Source of the DNA: Thermoflexales bacterium
GTDB taxonomy: Bacteria > Chloroflexota > Anaerolineae > J036 > Brachytrichaceae
NCBI GenBank assembly: GCA_025054635.1
Contig: JANWZM010000053.1
Location: 1-35,210, forward strand
Direction: 5' to 3'
Length of the DNA stretch: 35,210 nucleotides
A program made the translations under genes and the position numbers. Shown here piece by piece: positions 24,401 to 31,862 of this stretch; position 1 is the first letter of the stretch, and each line of letters starts with the position of its first letter. Below the pieces are notes generated by a model that saw nothing but the letters and a program-made list of their open reading frames with translations, ran no database searches and was not told where the DNA came from.

Positions 24401-25666
24401 TCACCCCAGCAACACGACTGCGACGAGCAACGTCAGCGCTGTGATCAGTGGTCCGGCTTTCAAGTACTCTGCGAAAGTCAGGTTGACCTCAAATTTGCGG
24501 GCTTGCTCTGCGACGATGAGGTTTGCGACTGAGCCGACTAAGGTGAGATTGCCTGCCAGCGTTGACGCTGCTGCGAGCGTCAACCAAGTTTGCGTCGGGT
24601 CTGGGAACTGATCAACGAGCGGTCGGAAGAGCAACACCGCAGGCACATTCGAGACTAAGTTGCTGAGCACAGTCGTGACCAGCGTCAGCGCAGCGGTGCC
24701 GCCGAGGGCAATCGGGCGGAACAGGGCGAAGAGCTGCTCCGACGCGCCCGTCACTTCTAACGACCCCATCACAATGAACAACCCTCCAAACATCAGCAGC
24801 AAGGGCCAGTCCACCAATGCCAAAATCCGCGAGGACTCCACGCGGCGGCTGACCAAGATGACACAGGCGGCGATGAACGCTGCCAGTGTGACGTTCACTC
24901 CGGCGACGAAGGCAACCAGCATTGCTGCGATGACGATCAGGCTTTTGCGCAAGGTCGGGACGTAGATCAATTGCTCGGCTTCAGCTAACGTCAGCGCGCG
25001 CCCGGCGCTGACGGGCAGCCGCCCGTGGACAGTTGCTGGTGTTGAGCGAGTGCCGAAAAACTCATGGCGATATACCAGCACGACCACCCCAACGACTATG
25101 ACTAATCCCAGCGCCGCGATTGGGCCGAGCCGCGCCAACCAGTAGAGATATCCGATCCCTGACGACGCGCCGATGAGGATGTTTTGAGGGTTTCCCGTGA
25201 TCGTAGCGACTGAACCAACGTTTGCTGCACACGCCAGCGCAATCAGATACGGCATCGGGTTTCGCCCAAGTCGCAGCACAACCCCAGTGACCAGCGGCGT
25301 GAGCATCACGCAGACAGGGTCGTTCAGGAAAAGCATCGAGAGCACGCCAGCGGTCAAGACAACCAGAATCAACAAAGGCAGGGGACGGCTCACCCGCTCG
25401 ATGATCTGCTCGCCGACCCAGGTGAAGAAGCCGCTCAGCTCAAGCACAGCGTTGATCACCATCATGCTAAGCAGTAGCATCAGCGTGCTGAGGTCAATGG
25501 TGCGCTCCGCATCCTTGAGTGAGATCACCCCGAGCGCGAGCAACACTCCCGCGCCAACGAGGGCAATGGTGGAGCGATTGAGCTTTAAGCCGGGAACCTC
25601 GCCCAGAGCAAGCGCGGCAAGGGTGAGCAGCGCAACGCCAGAGGCGAGCGCTTGGTTAAGCGCCAT
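24401..25666 (-). CDS. ArsB/SLC13-type anion transporter
   Basis: The 421-residue protein has about 10-11 membrane spans. The conserved middle text 'SMLFLNDPVCVMLTPLVTGVV' and 'ALACAANVGSVATITGNPQNILIGASSGI' corresponds to the first ion-transporter helix-loop hairpin, and 'VLSNLVSNVPAVLLFRPLV' with 'LAAASTLAGNLTLVGSVANLIVAEQARK' to the second. The inverted pair of N-P-x-N-like hairpins is the hallmark of the ion transporter superfamily that holds ArsB, NhaD and CitM. No arsR, arsC or other arsenic gene is nearby, so the ion may be arsenite, sodium or an organic or inorganic anion. It shares its direction and a 12-nt gap with the Uma2 gene upstream. Confidence 0.87.
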   Translation of the reverse strand: MALNQALASGVALLTLAALALGEVPGLKLNRSTIALVGAGVLLALGVISLKDAERTIDLSTLMLLLSMMVINAVLELSGFFTWVGEQIIERVSRPLPLLILVVLTAGVLSMLFLNDPVCVMLTPLVTGVVLRLGRNPMPYLIALACAANVGSVATITGNPQNILIGASSGIGYLYWLARLGPIAALGLVIVVGVVVLVYRHEFFGTRSTPATVHGRLPVSAGRALTLAEAEQLIYVPTLRKSLIVIAAMLVAFVAGVNVTLAAFIAACVILVSRRVESSRILALVDWPLLLMFGGLFIVMGSLEVTGASEQLFALFRPIALGGTAALTLVTTVLSNLVSNVPAVLLFRPLVDQFPDPTQTWLTLAAASTLAGNLTLVGSVANLIVAEQARKFEVNLTFAEYLKAGPLITALTLLVAVVLLG

Positions 25667-25678
25667 TTGTCGCGGGGG

Positions 25679-26470
25679 CTACTCTGTCTTACCGAGCTGT
25701 GCGCGCAGGCGCGCCAGCTCGGCTTCGAGCTCTGCGATCCGCTGCTCAGCTGCCTCAGCACGCTGGCGCTCTGCCTCGGCGCGCGAACGTTCGAGTTGAG
25801 CCACCTCGGCATCGGTTGGGATCAAACGTCCCTGCTGGTCATACAGCCGCAGCCAGCGCGTCCGCACCTGACCATATATCCCTTCCCAAAGCCCCAGCCA
25901 TGCGCCCAGCACCTCACTCCATATCCACCCGTGCTCGTTTGCGGTCACTGGCTGGTATCCTGCTGAGGTCAACTGCCAAGCGTGTAGCTCAAGCTCAACC
26001 TCCCCTTCCGTCGGGTCAGGTCCGTAGCACACGTATTCCAACACCCCCAACGCTTGTTCATAGATTGCCTTCTTGCGCCCCAGGTCTTCCTTCCGCGTGC
26101 GTGGCGACAGCAACTCGACGACCAGCTCAGGGCGGCGCTCCTCCTCCCATACCACCCAGCGCTTGCGCGCTCGTGTGCCGTCCACGCCGCGCACAACGAA
26201 TAGGTCTGGTCCTCTGAAGTCGAGTGACCTAGCTTGGGCAAGGCTATAGAAGACGAACATGTTGACGCCAATGAAATAGTCTGTTCGGTCGTGCCAAAGC
26301 TGGGCGATGGACTCACGCAGCAAGGCAGCCTGGAGATAATGCCACTGGTTCTCCAACGGTTCACCATCCTCTTCGGGGAGTTCGAGGGCAGCCAGTGCCG
26401 AAAGGTCAGGTCGCTCGTCGTCAGGAACAGTGACGTGCGGGACAAGCTCGGCAGTTGCTTGCTCGGGCAT
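25679..26470 (-). CDS. Uma2 family (DUF820) PD-(D/E)XK protein with C-terminal coiled coil
   Basis: Residues about 30-190 fit the Uma2 nuclease-like domain: 'NMFVFYSLAQ', 'DFRGPDLFVVRGVDG' giving the PD, 'RPELVVELLSPRTRKEDLGRKKAIYEQALGVLEYVCY' giving the E-x-x-S of the core, and a WLGLW strand near the end. From about 205 to the C-terminus is a strongly heptad-like Arg/Glu/Ala coiled coil ('AQLERSRAEAERQRAEAAEQRIAELEAELARL'). Uma2 proteins are very abundant in Cyanobacteria and Chloroflexota; their function is not settled. TAAAAT lies 6 nt upstream of the ATG, without a Shine-Dalgarno site. Confidence 0.87.
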   Translation of the reverse strand: MPEQATAELVPHVTVPDDERPDLSALAALELPEEDGEPLENQWHYLQAALLRESIAQLWHDRTDYFIGVNMFVFYSLAQARSLDFRGPDLFVVRGVDGTRARKRWVVWEEERRPELVVELLSPRTRKEDLGRKKAIYEQALGVLEYVCYGPDPTEGEVELELHAWQLTSAGYQPVTANEHGWIWSEVLGAWLGLWEGIYGQVRTRWLRLYDQQGRLIPTDAEVAQLERSRAEAERQRAEAAEQRIAELEAELARLRAQLGKTE

Positions 26471-26476
26471 GGTTTG

Positions 26477-26482
26477 ATTTTA
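26477..26482 (-). promoter_or_regulatory. -10 box TAAAAT, leaderless-type position
   Basis: On the minus strand TAAAAT is followed by CAAACC and then the ATG of the Uma2 gene, only 6 nt. No convincing -35 is seen at the usual distance. It lies within the 13-nt gap after the EcfT stop codon. Confidence 0.35.
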
Positions 26483-26483
26483 G

Positions 26484-27272
26484 CTACACCCGCTGCACAA
26501 ACGACAGCGGCCCGAGCACGCCCAACGCTTGCAGGGCGAGCATGACTAGCGCAACCAGCGCCCAAAAGGCGAGGACGAAGGCGCCGTCCAGCGGTGTGAG
26601 GCGCACGCGACGGAAATGCGTGCGCGTGCTGAATGCACCGAAGGCGCGCCCGTCCATCGCCAGCGCTGCGCGTTCAGCGCGACGGATGGACGAAGCCAGC
26701 AGCGGCACAATCGCGCGCCGAAGCTGGGCGAAGTCGCCCAACAACCCAGGCTGACCGATGCCGCGCACGCGATGCGCGGAGCGGATTAACTCGAGCTCGT
26801 AGCGCAGCAGCGGCGCAAAGCGCAGTGCCACCATGATTGAGTAGCCAATTCGATAGGGCAGCCGCGCCTGCTGCACCAGCGCGCGCATGAAGTCGCTGAC
26901 GTCAGTCGTCAGGTTGAACAGCAGCGCCAAGCTCACCAAGGCGATGATGCGCAGCCCCGCGCGCAATCCAGCCATAATCGCGCCCTCGTAGATCGGCACG
27001 CCGCCAACCTGCAAGAGCGTCGGCGTATGACTCACCAGCTCGCGCCGAATCAGGAAGGGATACAACACGACGAAGCCGAGCAAGACCAGTAGCATCGGCG
27101 CCAGCGCGTAAAGCGCACTGTGCAGCGGCACTCGGCTTGACGCCAGCAGTACTAGCGCCAGCGCAGTGAACGCCAGCGGCGCAAACGGATCCGTCGTCAG
27201 CGCCACCACTGCCAGCACAGGGGCAAGGGCGATGACCTTAGCCAGCGGGTTCAACCGATACAGCCAGCCCAT
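26484..27272 (-). CDS. ykoC: Energy-coupling factor transmembrane protein EcfT (YkoC-like)
   Basis: The 262-residue protein starts with the typical 'YRLNPLAKVIAL', has about five to six membrane spans, and carries two coupling motifs: 'IRSAHRVRGIG' and 'AERAALAMDGRAFG', the Ala-x-x-x-Gly/Arg helices that dock onto the two ATPases. It is the T component of an ECF vitamin importer. Its start overlaps the ATPase gene end by 35 nt in another frame. The order S component, ATPase, T component matches the B. subtilis ykoEDC system. Confidence 0.9.
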   Translation of the reverse strand: MGWLYRLNPLAKVIALAPVLAVVALTTDPFAPLAFTALALVLLASSRVPLHSALYALAPMLLVLLGFVVLYPFLIRRELVSHTPTLLQVGGVPIYEGAIMAGLRAGLRIIALVSLALLFNLTTDVSDFMRALVQQARLPYRIGYSIMVALRFAPLLRYELELIRSAHRVRGIGQPGLLGDFAQLRRAIVPLLASSIRRAERAALAMDGRAFGAFSTRTHFRRVRLTPLDGAFVLAFWALVALVMLALQALGVLGPLSFVQRV

Positions 27273-28950
27273 CCTGCATAGAGATGCGCAGCGCAGCTAC
27301 AAGCTCGTCCAGCGTGAGCGCGTCTATGCCGAGCCGCCGCGCCAGCCGAGCAAGCGGGGGGAGCACCAAATTCGCCTGTTCCAACACGTCGGGCTGGGCA
27401 AAAGCCTCGCGCGCGCTGCCCCAGAAGCGCACCTGACCATGGCTCATCACTGCGACATGGGTGGCGCACTCTGCGACCAGCGCCATGTCATGGGTGACGA
27501 CGATGATCGTGCGACCCTCAGCGTGTAGCTCGCGCAGGAGCGCTGCGATTGCCTCTGCGTTTTGCTGGTCTTGCCCGAAGGTCGGCTCGTCCAGCAACAA
27601 GATTGGCTGGTTCATCATCAGCATCGTGGCGACGCTGAGGCGGCGCTTCTCGCCATGGCTCAGGGTGAACGGGTTGGCTTTGGCATACTGCGTGAGCTTG
27701 AAGCGCGCCAGCATCGCCTCTACCCGCTGCTTGACCTCACGCGCAGGCAACCTGCTCTGGCGAAGGCTGAGCGCGAGCTCGTCCTCGACTGTTGCAGCGA
27801 CGAACTGATGCTCTGGGTTTTGGAAGACCATGCCCAGCCAGCGCGCGCGCTCGAGCGGCGATAGGCGGCTAGCGTCCTTGCCGAACAGGGCGATTGTGCC
27901 CTCAGGGACAGTTAGCAGCCCGGCGATGCAGCGCAGCAGCGTGGTCTTGCCTGCGCCGTTTGCGCCGATGAGGGCAGTGAAACTGCCTGCTGGAATTTCC
28001 AGCGAGACGTCGTCCAGCGCGAGTTCACTGCCGTAGCGGTAAGACAGGTTGTGGATGCGAACGACGGACGCTGCCTCACGATAATTGAGCGAGGTTTGCG
28101 TGTGGAGCGGCAACTGAGGACGCAGCAAGCCGCGCAAGCGCCGTTCCGCCTCCTCCAAAGTGATCGGCAACGGGTGCACTCCAAGGCGCTGCGCGAGGCG
28201 AGTGACCTGCGGCACCCACACACCAAGCGCATCGAGCATCTCCGCATGGTCATTAAACACAGCCGAAGGCGCGCCGTCGGCGACAACCGCGCCCTGAGCA
28301 TCGAGCACGACCACACGGTCAATCAGCGGCATCAGTTCGTCCAGGCGATGTTCGATCAAGACCAGTGTGTGCTGCCCCTTGCGCTTGAGCGCGGCGATCA
28401 TCTCGAAGACTTCTCGCACGCCGACTGGATCCAGATGTGCCGTTGGCTCGTCGAAGACCAGCGTGCGCGGCTGCATGGCGAGCAGTGCTGCCAGCGCCAC
28501 GCGCTGCTTCTGCCCTCCGCTCAACGACCACACACTTGCCTTGCGCAGAGAGGTGAGGTTGACCTGCGCCAACGCCCGTTGCACCCGACGCTCGATCTCG
28601 TCCAGCGGCAAGCACAGGTTCTCCAGCCCAAACGCCACCTCGCTCTCGACGTCGAGCATAACGAACTGCGCCTCGGGGTCCTGGAAGACGATGCCAACGC
28701 GCTGCGAAAGCTGGGCTGGCGAGGTTTGGCGAGTGTCCTGACCATCCACTAGCACGCGCCCATCGAACACCGCCACATCTTGGCTGTGCGGGATCAGCCC
28801 ATTGAGGGTGAGGGCAAGCGTGCTCTTGCCGCAGCCGCTTGGGCCGAGCAGCAACACAGTCTCGCCCTCGTTGAAGCGCAGGTTAACGCCCGATAGCGAG
28901 GGGGCGCGGCGTCCGAAGTAGCGAACCGTGAGTTGCTCGACCGCGATCAC
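27238..28950 (-). CDS. ykoD: Fused double ABC ATPase of an ECF transporter (YkoD-like)
   Basis: The track start at 29061 lies inside the upstream gene; the GTG at 28950 forms a GTGA overlap with that gene's stop and begins 'VIAVEQLTVRYFG', the expected N-terminus (570 aa). Two complete ABC domains are joined: the first with Walker A GPSGCGKST (36-44), LSGGQ (143-147) and LVFDEPT; the second with GANGAGKTT (329-337), the variant signature LSHGE (430-434) and ILLLDEPT. Both have the Q-loops 'FQDPE' and 'FQNPE' of EcfA/EcfA' subunits. It hydrolyses ATP to drive vitamin uptake. The fused form is the one found in YkoD of the thiamine-precursor system. Confidence 0.92.
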   Translation of the reverse strand: MIAVEQLTVRYFGRRAPSLSGVNLRFNEGETVLLLGPSGCGKSTLALTLNGLIPHSQDVAVFDGRVLVDGQDTRQTSPAQLSQRVGIVFQDPEAQFVMLDVESEVAFGLENLCLPLDEIERRVQRALAQVNLTSLRKASVWSLSGGQKQRVALAALLAMQPRTLVFDEPTAHLDPVGVREVFEMIAALKRKGQHTLVLIEHRLDELMPLIDRVVVLDAQGAVVADGAPSAVFNDHAEMLDALGVWVPQVTRLAQRLGVHPLPITLEEAERRLRGLLRPQLPLHTQTSLNYREAASVVRIHNLSYRYGSELALDDVSLEIPAGSFTALIGANGAGKTTLLRCIAGLLTVPEGTIALFGKDASRLSPLERARWLGMVFQNPEHQFVAATVEDELALSLRQSRLPAREVKQRVEAMLARFKLTQYAKANPFTLSHGEKRRLSVATMLMMNQPILLLDEPTFGQDQQNAEAIAALLRELHAEGRTIIVVTHDMALVAECATHVAVMSHGQVRFWGSAREAFAQPDVLEQANLVLPPLARLARRLGIDALTLDELVAALRISMQDGLAVSVEPAG

Positions 28951-29321
28951 CGCTGCTGAGCAGCAAGCAACACCTGAATGTCGCCCCAGGCGAGGATAGC
29001 GATGACCACCGTCATCACTACGCCGAGTCCGAGGTAGCGCCAGCGCCAGCTCGTGTTCCACAGCCGGCGGATGTTCAGCGCGATTGTGGTCAGGGCGACG
29101 GCATCAACTACCAGCGCGATGATTGACGACAGCGTTCCTGCCAACCCGAGCAACGGCAGCATGAACGGCAAAACCACATAGCGCAGCGTGCAGCGCAACG
29201 CCACAAACGCCACCGATCCTGTGAACAGCCGGTCGCCCTCTTTTACCGACGCCGGCATCGTCTCACCTGGGACGACAGGACACTCAATTTGAGCGGTCTG
29301 AGTTTCTTGCGAGACAGTCAC
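28947..29321 (-). CDS. Unknown small membrane protein inside the ECF operon
   Basis: The 124-residue product has a polar, acidic N-terminus (to about residue 30) and three hydrophobic stretches: 'TGSVAFVALRCTLRYVVLPFMLPLLGLAGTLSSIIALVVDAVAL' (probably two spans) and 'YLGLGVVMTVVIAILAWGDIQVLL'. It is not part of the standard YkoE-YkoD-YkoC set and I do not recognise it. Both its start (GTG 29321) and its stop form GTGA overlaps with ykoE and ykoD, so it is translated in step with both. That makes an accessory role in the transporter likely, but this is inference from position only. Confidence 0.75.
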   Translation of the reverse strand: MTVSQETQTAQIECPVVPGETMPASVKEGDRLFTGSVAFVALRCTLRYVVLPFMLPLLGLAGTLSSIIALVVDAVALTTIALNIRRLWNTSWRWRYLGLGVVMTVVIAILAWGDIQVLLAAQQR

Positions 29322-29908
29322 GCGAATGCTTCCTCCCTTCCAAACGCCGTATTAATCAGAACGCCTGTTCGCCGCACCGCATGCGCGAGCGCAACGGCGA
29401 CCAGCGCTGCCAGGACAAAGGTGGCGACGGCAATCCCTATCGCGGCGAGCAGGACGGGAGCAGTGAACGTTGAAGTGCGCAAACTGCTGAGCAGCACCAG
29501 CCCAAACTCAACTATGCCCGCGAATGCGCCGAAGCCAACTACGTGCATTATCCCGAAGCGCCGGTAGCGGGTGATAACAAACCCAGAAAGCTCGCCGACA
29601 ATGCCCGTCAGGACGCCGATGCCGAGCACAAGCAGTCCGTAAGGCGTAAACGGGATTGCGGCTAACCCACTCACTGCGCTGACGAGGAAGGCAGCGCCCG
29701 GCTTGCGCAGCACATAGACAGCGAACGCTGCTGGAAGGAAAAACGACCCCGTCACTGCTGAACGCGCAAAGATACCCAGCCCAAGCACAGCCGCGTAGAC
29801 ATACGTGAACGACACCACAGCGACGGTGAACGCCATCGCGATCACCGAAGCAGTCAGAAGCTCGCGGGTTGTCCAAGCGGGCAAAGCCAGGCGAACAGCA
29901 CGGCTCAT
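29318..29908 (-). CDS. ykoE: ECF transporter substrate-binding membrane protein (YkoE-like S component)
   Basis: The 196-residue protein has about six spans. 'WTTRELLTASVIAMAFTVAVVSFTYVYAAVLGL' and 'GSFFLPAAFAVYVLRKPGAAFLVSAVSGL' match the YkoE family, where R-K-P-G-A-A is a marked motif; YkoE binds hydroxymethylpyrimidine or thiamine. The adjacent double ATPase and EcfT support this. An almost perfect anti-Shine-Dalgarno match, AGGAGGTGA, sits about 5 nt before the ATG. No TPP riboswitch is visible in the operon leader, so the ligand is inferred by family alone. Confidence 0.82.
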   Translation of the reverse strand: MSRAVRLALPAWTTRELLTASVIAMAFTVAVVSFTYVYAAVLGLGIFARSAVTGSFFLPAAFAVYVLRKPGAAFLVSAVSGLAAIPFTPYGLLVLGIGVLTGIVGELSGFVITRYRRFGIMHVVGFGAFAGIVEFGLVLLSSLRTSTFTAPVLLAAIGIAVATFVLAALVAVALAHAVRRTGVLINTAFGREEAFA

Positions 29909-29939
29909 CTCAAGTCACCTCCTCTGCTAGAGACGCTCG

Positions 29940-30707
29940 TTACGCAGCTTGCGGTGCAGGGCGCGGTTGCGGCGCGCCCCCAACCGCGAATTGAAAGCCA
30001 ACGAACAACAGAACCAGACCACCCAAGATGCCGACGTACTTCGTCGCAGCAGCAATCTCGCTCAGCTCAGGCACAGTTGTCGCCCAGCGCATCATCGCGC
30101 CGCCCAGCGCGGGAATTAGCCCCCCTGTGGCGATGAAGATGTTGCCGATCACGCGGTTGGGCATGATCTCCTTGCGGAAGAACAGGACTGCCGAGTAAAT
30201 CGCACCGCCGACCAACGCCAACGTGCCCCAGCCGTTCATCAGCGGCGAGAGCACACTGCGCACAGGCGAACGCGGCAGGATCTCGCGGTAGCTCTCGGTC
30301 AGGAAGCGCGCCACGTCGCCGCCTGGAACGAACGCTGCCGCGTTGAGCGGGATGGAGAGCACCCACACCAGGCTCGCCGCTGCCAGCGTCAACACAATGA
30401 TTGTGCTGATCGGCGCAACATAAGGGCGACGCACCAGCAGATGGATCGTGCCTTGCCCAAGAATGGGCGGGATCACCAGTGCGCCCGTCCAGTACCACAA
30501 CCGAAAGGCAAGGTCATTCCACCCAAATGCCAGGATAGTCTCGGATAGCCCAGCGACAAAGTAGAGCGCCAACCCTGTTCCCCACAGCAGCAGATGGACT
30601 CCTCTGCCGCGCAGGCGGTAGCGGTTGAAGACAAGCAAAGATAAGACCGCAGCCACGACAGTCGTCAACACCCCAATCAGAAAGGTCGGCGTCAGTACGT
30701 TCTCCAT
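29940..30707 (-). CDS. Unknown seven-span membrane protein, first gene of the ECF operon
   Basis: The 255-residue protein has hydrophobic spans at about 8-27, 37-54, 67-88, 98-120, 160-177, 185-204 and 222-242, and a Pro/Ala-rich cytosolic or outer tail 'GGAPQPRPAPQAA'. Charged loops 'RYRLRGRG' and 'RKEIMPNR' suggest the orientation. No enzyme or transporter motif is recognised. It ends 31 nt before ykoE on the same strand, so it is probably the lead gene of the operon. Possible roles include an accessory for the transporter or an unrelated membrane sensor. Confidence 0.75.
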   Translation of the reverse strand: MENVLTPTFLIGVLTTVVAAVLSLLVFNRYRLRGRGVHLLLWGTGLALYFVAGLSETILAFGWNDLAFRLWYWTGALVIPPILGQGTIHLLVRRPYVAPISTIIVLTLAAASLVWVLSIPLNAAAFVPGGDVARFLTESYREILPRSPVRSVLSPLMNGWGTLALVGGAIYSAVLFFRKEIMPNRVIGNIFIATGGLIPALGGAMMRWATTVPELSEIAAATKYVGILGGLVLLFVGFQFAVGGAPQPRPAPQAA

Positions 30708-30723
30708 AACTCAGTTCAACCTC

Positions 30724-30747
30724 GATCAACTGCGCTCAGTTTAGATC
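30724..30747. promoter_or_regulatory. Imperfect dyad upstream of the ECF operon
   Basis: GATCAACTG (30724-30732) and CAGTTTAGATC (30737-30747) face each other across 4 bases; the arms pair apart from a 2-nt bulge. It starts 17 bp upstream of the first gene. A second CTCAGTT copy at 30710-30716 repeats the 30735-30741 copy at 25 bp. It may be an operator; no confident promoter hexamers were found beside it. Confidence 0.35.
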
Positions 30748-30830
30748 AGCTTTGTGAGTTTAGACTTAGCCCTGCATGTGCCACTCGGTATTTGCTGTTT
30801 GCCACTAGCTTGCTTCGGCGGGCTCGAACT

Positions 30831-31862
30831 TCACAGCGCTACAGCAGGCGCAATGCAGCGCAGCCGTCCGCGCTGACCTGGAGCGAAGCTGAATGTGCTG
30901 CTTGCCCGAACCAGCAGGCTGACCCCGTCGAGTTTGACGCTGATGAGTTGGTCATGACCGAAGAACAACCGCCGCTCTACAACAGCGTCGCCGTTGGCGT
31001 CAGGGTGAAACTCTAGGGCTTCTGGGCGGATTAGGATCGTTGCCATGCCGTGGGCAGTGCGCTGCAATGGCACTTCGCCCAGCACGCAGACAGCGTAGCT
31101 GCCTTGTGCAACACCTGCAAGCAAATTCGCCTCGCCCAAGAATCGCCCGACTTGGATCGAAGCTGGTTCAAGGTAAAGCTGCTGAGGCGCGCCTGTCTGC
31201 AGGATGCACCCCCCATCCATCATGAGAAGGGTGTCGGCAAGGCTTAGCGCTTCTTCGCGATCATGAGTGACGAAGAGCGCAGCCACGCCGCTTTGCTTGA
31301 GCAGTTCCCGCACGTCCTCGCGCAGCTCGACGCGCAGCGCATGGTCGAGGTTCGAGAACGGCTCGTCGAGCAACACAATCGTTGGGCGCGGCGCTAACGC
31401 GCGCGCCAACGCCACACGCTGCTGCTGCCCGCCCGAAAGCTCGTGTGGGTAACGCTGCGCCAACCCCTCCAACCGCACCCAAGCCAGCATCTCTCGCACG
31501 CGCGCCTCACGCGCCTGGCGCGACCAGGTGTGCAGCCCGAAGGCGATGTTTTCCGCGACGGTCATATGCGGGAACAGCGCGTAATCCTGGAACACCAACC
31601 CAACCAAGCGCTGGTCAGGCGGAAGATCAATGCCTTTGTCGCTGTCATAGACCACGCGCTCACCGATCTGAATGCGCGACTTAGGGCTGGGGTCAGGCGG
31701 CTCCAGACCTGCTATCAGGCGCAGCAAAGTGGACTTGCCGCAGCCGCTCGGCCCGACCAGGACGCCGATTTCGCCCGAGGCGATCTCGAGCGAGGCGTTG
31801 CTGACAGCGACGACTTCGCCGAAACAGCGCGACAACCTCTCTGCACGCAGAGCAATCGTCAT
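30831..31862 (-). CDS. fbpC: Fe(III)-type ABC importer ATPase (FbpC-like)
   Basis: The track begins at 31961 inside the permease gene; the ATG at 31862 forms an ATGA overlap with the permease stop and begins 'MTIALRAERLSRCFGEVVAV' (343 aa). The ATPase domain has Walker A GPSGCGKST (37-45), Q-loop 'FQDYALFPHM', LSGGQ (142-146), Walker B 'IVLLDEPFS' and the switch His 'LFVTHDREEAL'. A C-terminal TOBE-like domain of about 110 residues follows, ending in 'FAPGQRGRLRCIAP'. It powers uptake together with the binding protein and fused permease encoded upstream. The start correction rests on the overlap and on the family N-terminus. Confidence 0.92.
   Translation of the reverse strand: MTIALRAERLSRCFGEVVAVSNASLEIASGEIGVLVGPSGCGKSTLLRLIAGLEPPDPSPKSRIQIGERVVYDSDKGIDLPPDQRLVGLVFQDYALFPHMTVAENIAFGLHTWSRQAREARVREMLAWVRLEGLAQRYPHELSGGQQQRVALARALAPRPTIVLLDEPFSNLDHALRVELREDVRELLKQSGVAALFVTHDREEALSLADTLLMMDGGCILQTGAPQQLYLEPASIQVGRFLGEANLLAGVAQGSYAVCVLGEVPLQRTAHGMATILIRPEALEFHPDANGDAVVERRLFFGHDQLISVKLDGVSLLVRASSTFSFAPGQRGRLRCIAPAVAL

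Noticed and set aside
30708-30830. Possible TPP riboswitch ahead of the YkoE-type operon
   Set aside because: The conserved THI-box cores (CTGAGA and ACCTGATCTGGATAATGCCAGCG) are absent on both strands.
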